Positions 34,520 through 42,914 of a stretch of 42,916 bases of DNA are shown here, piece by piece. The stretch is from Tissierellia bacterium (GTDB lineage Bacteria; Bacillota; Clostridia; Tissierellales; Peptoniphilaceae), in the NCBI GenBank assembly GCA_030528125.1, contig JAUMZM010000009.1:1-42916 (forward strand). Reading direction: 5' to 3'. Below the pieces are notes generated by a model. It saw only the letters and a program-made list of their open reading frames with translations, searched no databases and had not been told where the DNA came from. Within the stretch, counting starts at the first letter, position 1, and each line of letters starts with the position of its first letter. The translations under genes were made by a program, and so were the position numbers.

Positions 34520-36231
34520 TGTTCTAACCTCTGTCTTCTAAATTCTCTACTATACCAACCATCAAGTTCCAAAAGCTCATCATGGGTTCCCATTTCTTTA
34601 ATTCTCCCATCTTCTAGAACAATTATATTATCAGCATCCATTACTTGGCTTATTCTATGAGTTACTATTATAGTAGTCTTGTTATCTCTTATTCTTTCTA
34701 GATTAGAAAGAATCTTTCCTTCAGTCTTTCTATCTACAGCAGAAAGAGCATCATCTAATACTAATATATCAGGATCTTTTATAATAGCTCTTGAGATTGC
34801 GAGTCTTTGCTTTTGACCACCAGAAAGAGAAACTCCATTTTCTCCTGTAAGAGTATCAAAACCTTCTGGAAAATCTATTATATCATTATAGAAATCTGCG
34901 TTTTTGGTAGAATCAATAACTTCATCTTTTGATGCATTTCTATTACCTCTTTTGATGTTATCTTCTATCGACTCAGAGAAAATCATGTGATCTTGACTTA
35001 CATATCCTATAAGATCTCTTACAGAATTTATGTCATAATCGTTTAGATTCCTATTATCCAAAAGAATACTATTATCTTTTATAGGATAAAACCTTAGTAA
35101 CTGTTTAATTAAAGTAGTCTTTCCACTTGCAGTTTTGCCTAAAATTCCAATCTTTTGTCCATGTTTTATTTCAAAATTCAAATTCTTTAAAATATAATCA
35201 GACTTAGGATATCTAAAAGAAAAATCATTAAATTTTATAGAAGCTTTTGATGGTGCTTTAATCTTTCCAGAAACCATTATGTCCTTATCTTCTACAAGTT
35301 CATCTTGTCTTTTGGCAGCTGCAATTCCACTTGCACGAGTTGATATAAAATCCCCGATAGACATCATTGGATATTGTAATTCATTAAGGTAACCTGTAAC
35401 AGTAGCCAAAGCTCCAACCGTTAGATTTCCCTGTATAATCATATATCCACCATATAAAAGAGCAACTGAATACATCAAAGCTCTAGTTATAATTGAAAAG
35501 AACGAGAATAGAGCATTTGTCTTCATAAGATCCAAATCTTTTTGATATAACTCTTGAGTTTTCTGATCAAAATTATCGCTTCTTATTCCTTGATTATTAT
35601 ATGCCCTTATAACTCTTATACCTTCTACAGTTTCTAGTACATCCTCATTTAACTTATCATAAGACTCTTGAGCCTTCTTCCACTTATAATTGATCTTTTT
35701 AGTTAAAATATTGCTAGATATCAAAAGTATAACAAGACTTAAAGAAGAAAATAAAGTAAACTTAAATCCTGCAATCATAATAATAGCAATAAAATAAAAG
35801 AGAGGATACAAAGTAGAATCAAAGAAACTCATCATTCCAAAACCAGCAAGATTATTAAGACTTGTAACATCATCTGTTGCACGAGTTAGAACAGTTCCAG
35901 ATGAAAACTTTTCAAAAAAATAAGGACTAGAATTTAAAATCTTATTTACAACACGTTCTCTTGACATAAAGCAAATTACATCACTTGCCTTAAAGAAAAT
36001 ATATCCCCAAACATAACAAGCTATATAATCTAATACTATTACAAGACCGAAAGTAAAAGTAATCATTCTTAAATTTTCAAAAGTTAGATTATTATTTGTT
36101 ATAAGATCTATAACCCTACCTAGAGCATAACCAGGATATAACATAAAAATATAATCTAATATGATCGCAATAGCTCCTATAATATATTTAAACTTATACT
36201 TATCAAAAAAATACCTTAAATTCTTTATCAT
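34516..36231 (-). CDS. Multidrug-type ABC exporter half-transporter, degenerate ATPase half (BmrC-like)
   Basis: A half-transporter of about 571 residues with six membrane helices. Its ATPase domain has Walker A GKTASGKTTL, signature LSGGQKQRLAI and H-loop VTHRIS. Walker B reads DILVLDDALSAVD, with Asp in place of the catalytic Glu, as in one half of asymmetric exporters. The ATG at 36231 has GGGGAG just upstream. A longer reading from 36360 would run through the terminator at 36321-36359 and is rejected. It is translated together with the next gene through a 4-bp overlap. Confidence 0.87.
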   Translation of the reverse strand: MIKNLRYFFDKYKFKYIIGAIAIILDYIFMLYPGYALGRVIDLITNNNLTFENLRMITFTFGLVIVLDYIACYVWGYIFFKASDVICFMSRERVVNKILNSSPYFFEKFSSGTVLTRATDDVTSLNNLAGFGMMSFFDSTLYPLFYFIAIIMIAGFKFTLFSSLSLVILLISSNILTKKINYKWKKAQESYDKLNEDVLETVEGIRVIRAYNNQGIRSDNFDQKTQELYQKDLDLMKTNALFSFFSIITRALMYSVALLYGGYMIIQGNLTVGALATVTGYLNELQYPMMSIGDFISTRASGIAAAKRQDELVEDKDIMVSGKIKAPSKASIKFNDFSFRYPKSDYILKNLNFEIKHGQKIGILGKTASGKTTLIKQLLRFYPIKDNSILLDNRNLNDYDINSVRDLIGYVSQDHMIFSESIEDNIKRGNRNASKDEVIDSTKNADFYNDIIDFPEGFDTLTGENGVSLSGGQKQRLAISRAIIKDPDILVLDDALSAVDRKTEGKILSNLERIRDNKTTIIVTHRISQVMDADNIIVLEDGRIKEMGTHDELLELDGWYSREFRRQRLEQ

Positions 36232-36320
36232 AACTCTCCCCTTCACATAGAATACTTTACCATTTTTACAAAATAAATCATATAGTATTTTAATATGAAA
36301 ACAAAAAATAAAATCAAAAA

Positions 36321-36359
36321 GAAAATGGATGCCAATTGTAAAATACAAATTGACATCCA
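36321..36359 (-). terminator. Terminator of the YcaO/RiPP operon
   Basis: On the minus strand TGGATGTCAATTT pairs with AATTGGCATCCA (arms 36347-36359 and 36326-36337), followed by TTTTC. It lies about 80 bp after the last exporter gene of the peptide cluster and separates it from the next ABC operon. Confidence 0.75.
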
Positions 36360-36440
36360 AGATTAAATAAATTTGATTAATAATATTTATGATTTTTCAT
36401 ACATATTTCGAAAATATTAAAATATTATTTATATAATTAT

Positions 36441-38204
36441 TTAATTTTCATACCACTTCGATTGTAACTTCCACATAGAATAATACTTACCTCTTTTTTC
36501 AATCAATTGATCATGAGTTCCACTTTCTATAATTTTCCCTTTTTCAATTACAATAATTCTATCAGCAAATTTAACAGAACCCAAGCGATGAGTTACAATA
36601 ATTGCACTTTTATTTTTAACAATTTCTCCAAATTGTTGATACAACTTCGATTCCTCTAAAGGATCAATTGAAGCAGTAGGTTCATCTAATATTATAAATT
36701 TATTTTTTCTAAAAATACTCCTAGCAATAGCAAGTCTTTGCCGTTGCCCTAATGATAAATCAATTCCTCCAAATTCTGGAGATAAAATAGTATTAAGATT
36801 AGCATTTTCATTCTTAAATTCTGTTTTGGTTAATGAGTTTTTTATTTTTCTAATATTACCTTTATCTTTAATATCGCTTATATATACATTTTCTTTTAGT
36901 GTTAATTTATATTTTTGAAAATTTTGAAATACAGCAGAGATATTATTATAATTTATTTTATTTGAGCCATTATAAATAATGTCATCTCCAATTCTTACGC
37001 TACCATCAGTAGGTAAATAAAGTCCTGCTAAAATTTTAACCAATGTTGTTTTTCCACTACCATTTTCTCCTACAATAGCAACCGTTTCATTTGGTTTAAT
37101 TTGTAAAGATATATTTGAAATAGCATAATTATCTGTACCAGGATATTTGAAATAAACATTATCCAAAATGATCCCCTTAGAAAAATCCTTGTAATTATTA
37201 TTAACATCCACTTCTTTCATATCCATTATGTTATAAAAATTTAAAACTTGTGCAAAAACTTCACTCAAATTTCCAAAATGTGAAGATATTAATTCATTCA
37301 TTATTGAAAAAATATCTGACAATGAAGTAAATATTGCTACAAACATTCCAATACTTATTTTTCTTGAAATTAATTGTAAAAATAAAATATATATAGAAAT
37401 ACCTAGTCCAATAAAAGTTAAAATATCTAAAAGAACTTCATAAAAAGATAATTTCTTTTCTAATTTCCATCTTTTATCTGTAAGTAGAAATAATGAATCA
37501 ACAAATAGATTATAGAAATAATTATAAGCACCTAGCATTCTTGTTTCCTTATAAAAATGAATATAAACTATACTTTTTTTATAAGAATCACAGCGTCTTC
37601 TTTCAGGAGCTAATATTTCTTCAAGATTTACAAAATATTTTGCCCTAATAATTTGATTAATTAATGCAGGAATGAAACCTAAAAAAAGAACCATAATAAG
37701 AATTGGCGATACTTTATATAAATACTTACACATCAATATTAAATATACTAAATAATAAGTAATAGTTTGTAAACAAATTGATGCAAAATGACCAAGATTT
37801 TCATATTCCAGGCATTCTTTAGACTTTTCTAAGTTATCTAAAAATTTTGGATCTTCAAAATAAATTGCTGGCAACCTAGCTAATTTTTTTTGAAAATCTA
37901 CCATGAATTTTCCCATATTCGTATAAGAAACTTTATTGAAAAGATATTGTCCAATTCCATTTATTATCTGCCTTAAAATTACAATCATAGTCAAAATTAA
38001 AATACTGTAAGCAATTTGATCAAAACTGCTTGAATTGGTTACATTATCAAAAAGTTTTTTTGTAGCAATAATTTCAAACATTGCAAGAAATGCACGAAAA
38101 ACAGCAATAGATTGCTCTAATACACCCCAAAAATGAGATTTTGAAAAATACTGAATACTATTTCTTATAATAATATAAAAGTATGTTTTTTTAGATTTCA
38201 TCAT
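36441..38204 (-). CDS. ABC exporter (second exporter of the YcaO/RiPP cluster)
   Basis: A full half-transporter of about 587 residues with hydrophobic helices (about 20-320) and an ATPase domain. It has Walker A GENGSGKTTLVKIL, signature LSLGQRQRLAIARS, Walker B FIILDEPTASID and H-loop VTHRLGSV. There is no C39 peptidase domain, so it would export but not cleave a peptide. The start is probably one of two adjacent ATGs (38204 or 38201), since an ATG at 38213 overlaps the previous stop. AAAGGA lies upstream. It is intact, unlike its upstream homologue, with which it may have formed a heterodimer. It is the last gene before the terminator. Confidence 0.82.
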   Translation of the reverse strand: MMKSKKTYFYIIIRNSIQYFSKSHFWGVLEQSIAVFRAFLAMFEIIATKKLFDNVTNSSSFDQIAYSILILTMIVILRQIINGIGQYLFNKVSYTNMGKFMVDFQKKLARLPAIYFEDPKFLDNLEKSKECLEYENLGHFASICLQTITYYLVYLILMCKYLYKVSPILIMVLFLGFIPALINQIIRAKYFVNLEEILAPERRRCDSYKKSIVYIHFYKETRMLGAYNYFYNLFVDSLFLLTDKRWKLEKKLSFYEVLLDILTFIGLGISIYILFLQLISRKISIGMFVAIFTSLSDIFSIMNELISSHFGNLSEVFAQVLNFYNIMDMKEVDVNNNYKDFSKGIILDNVYFKYPGTDNYAISNISLQIKPNETVAIVGENGSGKTTLVKILAGLYLPTDGSVRIGDDIIYNGSNKINYNNISAVFQNFQKYKLTLKENVYISDIKDKGNIRKIKNSLTKTEFKNENANLNTILSPEFGGIDLSLGQRQRLAIARSIFRKNKFIILDEPTASIDPLEESKLYQQFGEIVKNKSAIIVTHRLGSVKFADRIIVIEKGKIIESGTHDQLIEKRGKYYSMWKLQSKWYEN

Positions 38205-40034
38205 ATATACCATTTCCTTTGTTCTGAAAACATTTTAGAGTATATTCCATCTAATTTCATTAATTTTTTATGATTTCCTTTTTCAACTATAACACCTTTA
38301 TCAAATACAAAAATTTCATCCGCTAATTTTGTAGATCCCAAGCGATGACTTATAAAAATAGCTGTATTTTTATATGATATGTCTTTAAATTGTTTATATA
38401 GTTTGTTTTCAGAAATTGGATCTAAAGAAGATGTAGGCTCATCTAAAATTTTTACTGGAGCATTACTTACAATAGATCGAGCAATAGCAATTTTCTGCCA
38501 TTCTCCTCCTGAAATCTCAATTCCTTGTTCATAAATTTTTCCTAAATTAGTATCATAACCAGATGGTAACTTATTTACAAAGTCATAAAGTCCAACTTTA
38601 TTAACTACCTCTTTTATTTCATCTATATTTAATTTTTTCCTAAATTACCTAAGTTAATATTATCTCTAATAGATATCTCATAGCAAGAAAAATCTTGATA
38701 AATTACAGAAAAAAGAGATTTTAGTGTAGCTTGATTGAAACTTCTTATATCTTTACCGTCAATTAAAATTTCTCCTTCATATTCACTATAAAGACCTGTT
38801 AAAAGTTTAGTAACTGTACTTTTCCCAGCACCATTTGAACCTACAAATGCATAATGTTTCCCATTCTCAATTGTAAATGAAACTCCATTCAATACATTAT
38901 TTTCACTATTTGGATATTTAAAATAAACATTTTTAAACTCTATCTTTTTAAAATTTATTGGTAATTTATTAGCAATATCAGTAGCATCATTTATGGAATC
39001 CATTAAAATAATATCCGTAAGTCCATCCATATATTCTCTTGCTTCTCCAATATTTCTAGTTGCATCTTGAAATTGCCATCCCAAAATTTTTGACATACCT
39101 ATAAGTGCTGTAACAATTCCTGTAAATACTCCTGGAGTAATATTGCCAGATATAAGAGGATTTATCAAGCTTAATGATGTAATCATTGTTATAATCATAA
39201 AAGATACACTTGTAAGTTTCGTTAAAAAACGTGTTTTTAATAGAACTTTAAGTTGTATTTTACTAGATTTATCAAACTTTTCGTAGTATCTATCATTTAT
39301 ATCGTCTGTATATTCGAAAAGTATTTTTTCATATACTGAATTTCTATTACATAATATATCATCCGAATAATAGCTATAAATCATTTCATATTTTCTAGTA
39401 TCAACTTTTGCAAGATAATTTTTTCTCCCAGCCCATAAAGAAACTATAATAAGTGGAATTGAAAAGATTAAAATCAAAAGCGAAACCCACCAAATTTTTT
39501 TTATTAAAATAATTATAATTGAGCTAATTCCAATAATACTGCGAATAATTGTTAAATAAGACTCTAAACAATCTATAAAAGTCTCTTCCATCTCATCTGA
39601 CACAATTCCAATTGTTTCTTGATAATTAGAATTTTCTATATAAGAATATTTTACTTTAGCTTCAATTTCAATAATAGAAGGCAATAAAGCATTTTCTATG
39701 ATGTATTTTATTTTTGATAGAATAAGTGTATATAAATTTTCAATTATAATTATAAAACCTATAATAGCAATCAAAATAAAAAGTGCTAAATAAATATTTG
39801 AAAAACTCTTATATCCCCTATAAATTAATATAACCGTATCAACAAAATATCCGGTAGAAATAGCCATAATAGAAGTAGGGATAAGACCATCTAATATTTC
39901 TAAAATAAATAAAAATATTAAATGAAAAGGTGCTAACTCATAAATTATCTTAACTATGTCAAAAGCTTTATATTTTTTTTCTTAAACTGAAATTTCTCTT
40001 TATCTGATTGAAAACTTACTTTTTTAGTGTGCAT
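38201..40034 (-). pseudogene. ABC exporter of the YcaO/RiPP cluster, broken by two frameshifts in A tracts
   Basis: A reading of about 611 residues can be restored across three frames. An ATG at 40034 overlaps the YcaO stop and opens MHTKKVSFQSDKEKFQF. At an A8 run (39973-39980) the frame must shift to join KAFDIVKIIYELAPFHL and the membrane domain. At an A6 run (38633-38638) the frame shifts again, just after Walker A (GSNGAGKST) and the Q-loop, to reach signature ISGGEWQKIAIARS, Walker B VKILDEPTSSLD, H-loop ISHRLGS and the stop at 38201. Both breaks need one extra A. Taken literally, the largest piece (38629-39867) lacks signature and Walker B and is inactive. Sequencing error or slippage are alternatives. 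Confidence 0.82.
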
Positions 40035-41631
40035 ACTTTCCCATAAAAAGTTCTTCATATTTCGTCTTTCTGTTGCTATATCCACAATTTATACCGAAAT
40101 TAAACATTCTATCACTAGCTGATATTAACGGTATGTTCATTTGTTGGAAATCACCAGTAATTATAGTTCTAACAATTTTTACATCCATTCCATGTTTAGT
40201 CATATCAACATATAAAACATCACCATTAACTTTTTCGCTTATTAATTTCGATAATTTTTTAATACATTGGTATGAACTAGTAACATCCTCAAACAAGTTT
40301 TTTACATCATTTATTTTATTTGTTTTCCCAAATATATCTTTATTTACTAGATAATGTTGATTATATATATTTGTTAAACTTTCATCTAATACTTTTAGAG
40401 TTATCATATCTGAATCTATTTCTCCTCCAGTATCGGACCAATCATCAACTTGAACCGCTTCAGTTATAGATCTCTCTAGTGCTAGTTCACCATATACATG
40501 GCAACCAAGTCCATTATATGCATATCTTAAATAATCGTTTTTATTTAAAATCCATGTCCTATAAGTTGGAATTCCTAAATCTGTAGTATAATCTCTAGTT
40601 ACAATATCATATCCTTTTTCCTTTATTTTATAAATTATTTCTTTAAGTTTTGTATTAGTAATCGTATCATAGTTTATAATTGGCATTATATATGGATTTG
40701 ACTGACATATTAACCAAGAATCTCTTTCAACAGCTTCCAATAAAGCATGAAGAGTTGCATCTTCTAAAGTAATTCCAATAGCTGCTCCGCTTGAAGTTAT
40801 TGGGAAAAACATCCCTTTTAATTCTACATCATACATAAATACAAGAAATGCAGGTACTAATATATTTTTATTTGTTATTAGTGACTTTGAAACAACCCAG
40901 TCTATTTCCGCATCCTCATCAAATTCATCAAATTCAGTATTTTTATTTCTTATTGAGTTTATAATTTTTGATAAATCAATTGAATAATCTCTCACATCTT
41001 TATATTTAGCAGATATTATAGGAATATTTCCAGAATACTCCAATCCAGCATGCTCTAATAATTCAAATCCTGCTGAAAAATATGATTGTTGTCTAGTAAT
41101 TCCTTTTTCTGCCCCATAATTTTTCCTAAATAAGAATCTATTATTTGAATTATATGTTTGTTCAATAAATGAATTAAAACAATGAATTATATTATTATCA
41201 CTAAAAGGATTTCCTATAGCTTCTTCAATCTTAACGTTTGTTCCAAATTTACCCAATTCTTTATCTAAAATTACTTTTGTTTCATCAGAAGATAAAGATC
41301 TAAATCCTCCAGTCTTATACTTTATTTCTCTATCTATAAATTTTTCATTATTTAAATTCAAATTATCATTTAATAAATAATCAATGCTCATATATTTTGG
41401 ATTAAAGTTTATATATTTATTATTTATTCCATGGCAAAAATTACAATAAGTTGTAGGCAGAATAGTTTCAGTTTCAACTTTTAATTTTCTTCTTTCATAA
41501 AAATATCTATGATCCAAAAACTGTGAATTATTCCCTTTGATCATATCTATTATGTCATCAATTACAATAGATATTATAAAATTTATTTTATCATTAGAAA
41601 GCTCATTATTTATTTCATAACTATAGTTCAA
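40024..41631 (-). CDS. YcaO-domain protein (cyclodehydratase-type), C-terminal part of a split protein
   Basis: YcaO enzymes use ATP to activate peptide amides, forming azolines or related modifications. The YcaO ATP-binding motifs are clear: SSGAAIGITLEDATLHALLE followed by AVERDSW, and GLGCHVYGELALERSITEAVQVDDW. The first 100 residues are not YcaO but the end of an E1-like domain, closing with PTTYCNFCHG (CxxC). The reading frame continues upstream without a break to TAG at 41701-41703 and beyond. The only start before the domain, TTG at 41631, has no ribosome binding site. The C-terminus (ELFMGKYAH) lacks the PxPxP tail of azoline-forming YcaOs, so the chemistry is open. Confidence 0.8.
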   Translation of the reverse strand: MNYSYEINNELSNDKINFIISIVIDDIIDMIKGNNSQFLDHRYFYERRKLKVETETILPTTYCNFCHGINNKYINFNPKYMSIDYLLNDNLNLNNEKFIDREIKYKTGGFRSLSSDETKVILDKELGKFGTNVKIEEAIGNPFSDNNIIHCFNSFIEQTYNSNNRFLFRKNYGAEKGITRQQSYFSAGFELLEHAGLEYSGNIPIISAKYKDVRDYSIDLSKIINSIRNKNTEFDEFDEDAEIDWVVSKSLITNKNILVPAFLVFMYDVELKGMFFPITSSGAAIGITLEDATLHALLEAVERDSWLICQSNPYIMPIINYDTITNTKLKEIIYKIKEKGYDIVTRDYTTDLGIPTYRTWILNKNDYLRYAYNGLGCHVYGELALERSITEAVQVDDWSDTGGEIDSDMITLKVLDESLTNIYNQHYLVNKDIFGKTNKINDVKNLFEDVTSSYQCIKKLSKLISEKVNGDVLYVDMTKHGMDVKIVRTIITGDFQQMNIPLISASDRMFNFGINCGYSNRKTKYEELFMGKYAH

Positions 41632-41700
41632 ATTAATAATATCTTTTAAATCTATTTTATAATTAAATTCTAATTTTGAATTTAAGAGTTTTAGTTCATG

Positions 41701-42282
41701 CTACAATATACATTCTAAACATGCTGTTTCTCCAGGAATTACAAATGGTCCAGCAATAATTTTTAATCCATCAAAATATATCGGAATAAAAGGTTTTTTC
41801 ATATTATATAACTGTTTATTTATTCTGATTAAATCGCCATAAGAAATTTTAGATGGAGAAAATATTGCAAAATCATAGTCATATACATAATTATTTTTAA
41901 CGAAATCTTTTAAAAATATATAACTTATATTTTTTTTCTTAATATTTTCAAAAATAGCATCATCACCTATAACTACTATTTTTTTATCGTTAACTGATTC
42001 CTCTTGATTTTTTTCTACTTTTATTAATATGTCTTCTTCTAGAAGAACATCTAAAAATTCTTTTATATCTTTTATATAAAATTTATCACTCAAATTATTT
42101 TCAATCTCTTTAAATGTTCGTATTCCATCTACATAGCTAAATACACATGAAAGTATGTTTGGATCACAATTTAAAATTTTTATTTCTCCATTGGAGGTAC
42201 ATATAACTCTTCCTCTTTTTTTATCTTTAACTTGTGAGTAATTTGAATTTATTATTGCAATATCATTCGGTCTATAAAGCAT
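41701..42282 (-). CDS. Leader-binding RRE/E1-like protein, N-terminal part of the split YcaO fusion
   Basis: 193 codons ending in TAG. Residues about 1-90 fit a PqqD-like winged-helix peptide-recognition element (ILSCVFSYVDGIRTFKEIE, FLDVLLEEDILIKV). The rest is an E1/ThiF-like segment (KKIVVIGDDAIFENI) ending GPFVIPGETACLECIL. In TOMM biosynthesis that GETACxxC motif is half of a zinc site and normally continues into a helix and a second CxxC. Here the continuation is found in the same frame just past the TAG, as the start of the YcaO reading frame. The full protein would be about 752 residues. The ATG has AGAGGT 9 nt upstream. As it stands the protein should not bind zinc. Confidence 0.75.
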   Translation of the reverse strand: MLYRPNDIAIINSNYSQVKDKKRGRVICTSNGEIKILNCDPNILSCVFSYVDGIRTFKEIENNLSDKFYIKDIKEFLDVLLEEDILIKVEKNQEESVNDKKIVVIGDDAIFENIKKKNISYIFLKDFVKNNYVYDYDFAIFSPSKISYGDLIRINKQLYNMKKPFIPIYFDGLKIIAGPFVIPGETACLECIL

Positions 42283-42307
42283 AACGTCTTACCTCTTTTT
42301 TTGTAGT

Positions 42308-42341
42308 AAATCAACCTAATATCTAGATATTAGGTTGATTT
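42308..42341. repeat. Perfect 34-bp palindrome between the small peptide ORF and the YcaO operon genes
   Basis: AATCAACCTAATATC and its exact reverse complement meet at a TA centre, extended by one A/T pair at the ends. Transcribed, it forms a long AU-rich hairpin without a following U tract (TTTACTAC), so it is a poor terminator. It may act as a processing or attenuation site that raises expression of the upstream peptide over the enzymes, as seen downstream of precursor genes in other RiPP operons. As DNA it could bind a dimeric regulator. Confidence 0.8.
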
Positions 42342-42361
42342 GAGTAATGTTTCATCTCTAA

Positions 42362-42451
42362 TTAAAAATCTTTTGAATTTAATCTTTCTTTCCCTTTTGC
42401 TGTTGGTTTTACTACTTTAGGTTTTTTTACTTTTATTATAGAAATTTTCAT
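42362..42451 (-). CDS. 29-residue lysine-rich peptide, candidate RiPP precursor
   Basis: A short ORF, too small for routine gene calling, reading MKISIIKVKKPKVVK and then PTAKGKERLNSKDF. It has 9 Lys, one Arg and no Cys. Only Ser4, Thr17 and Ser26 could be cyclised. An excellent ribosome binding site, GGAAGTGA, precedes the ATG, and a near-consensus promoter lies 60 bp upstream. It is the first gene of the operon, followed by the palindrome and the leader-binding/YcaO genes, the usual place of a precursor gene. A longer start (ATG at 42466) is in frame but overlaps the ribosome binding site. It could be a real precursor, a degenerate one, or a leader peptide. Confidence 0.55.
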   Translation of the reverse strand: MKISIIKVKKPKVVKPTAKGKERLNSKDF

Positions 42452-42510
42452 AGAAATCACTTCCATTGTAATTTATTAAATAAATTTATCCTTATAAACC
42501 TCTTTAATAA

Positions 42511-42539
42511 ATTATAATATATTTCTGTGTTGAAATCAA
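42511..42539 (-). promoter_or_regulatory. Predicted sigma-A promoter of the peptide/YcaO operon
   Basis: On the minus strand TTGATT (42534-42539) and a perfect TATAAT (42511-42516) are separated by exactly 17 bp. Transcription would start near 42504, about 53 nt before the peptide ATG. It is the strongest-looking promoter in the window. Confidence 0.65.
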
Positions 42540-42644
42540 ATTTTTAGTAAAGATAAAATATATTAAATTCTATACTATTGTATAAATTAATCTAGTAGAA
42601 TATTTACTTTCCTTTTTATATAGCTTAGAAGATGTTATCTAATT

Positions 42645-42776
42645 TTAATTGATATCAATAATGATTGAATCTATCAATCTAATATCTAAATCTTTATTAG
42701 GAAATATTCTAATTGCTTTTTCCCGTCTTTCAACTTCTTTGTTAAGTCTTTCTATATATTTTACTATTACAGGATG
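42645..42776 (-). pseudogene. Relic of an IS256-family (mutator) transposase, C-terminal fragment
   Basis: The open stretch reads YIERLNKEVERREKAIRIFPN and then KDLDIRLIDSIIIDIN before a stop. The segment ERLNxExxRRxKxIxIFPN is typical of the C-terminal part of IS256-type transposases. There is a stop codon directly upstream (42777-42779), no start codon and no catalytic DDE region, so only about 43 codons survive. No terminal inverted repeats could be identified. It marks past mobile-element activity at the edge of the peptide cluster. Confidence 0.72.
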
Positions 42777-42849
42777 TTATTAATAATATTATTTAGATTA
42801 AAAAGCATCTTTAATCCTTTGTATAATACGTTTCAACTATTAATTAAAA

Positions 42850-42914
42850 AGAGGTCTTAGACCTCTCAGACTGTAGACAAAGCAGGTAGAAAATACAAAA
42901 CCTACCTGCTTTTT
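42850..42914 (+). terminator. Tandem hairpins ending in a rho-independent terminator
   Basis: Hairpin one: AGAGGTC TTA GACCTCT (42850-42866). Linker CAGACTGTAG. Hairpin two: AAAGCAGGTAG (42879-42889) facing CTACCTGCTTT (42902-42912) with TTTTT at its end. The second is a good plus-strand terminator, although no plus-strand gene is visible before it in this window. The linker and layout match the tandem hairpins at 14-77 read on the minus strand. Confidence 0.7.

Noticed and set aside
34516-36360. Longer N-terminus of the BmrC-like exporter (start 36360)
   Set aside because: It would translate through the terminator of the upstream peptide operon; the ATG at 36231 has a good ribosome binding site and gives the normal exporter length.
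41701-41703. Pyrrolysine or other programmed readthrough of the TAG in the YcaO fusion
   Set aside because: TAG is used as an ordinary stop in this window (for example nnrE and the NCS2 permease), and no pylT/pylS-like gene or downstream element is visible. A nonsense mutation is simpler.
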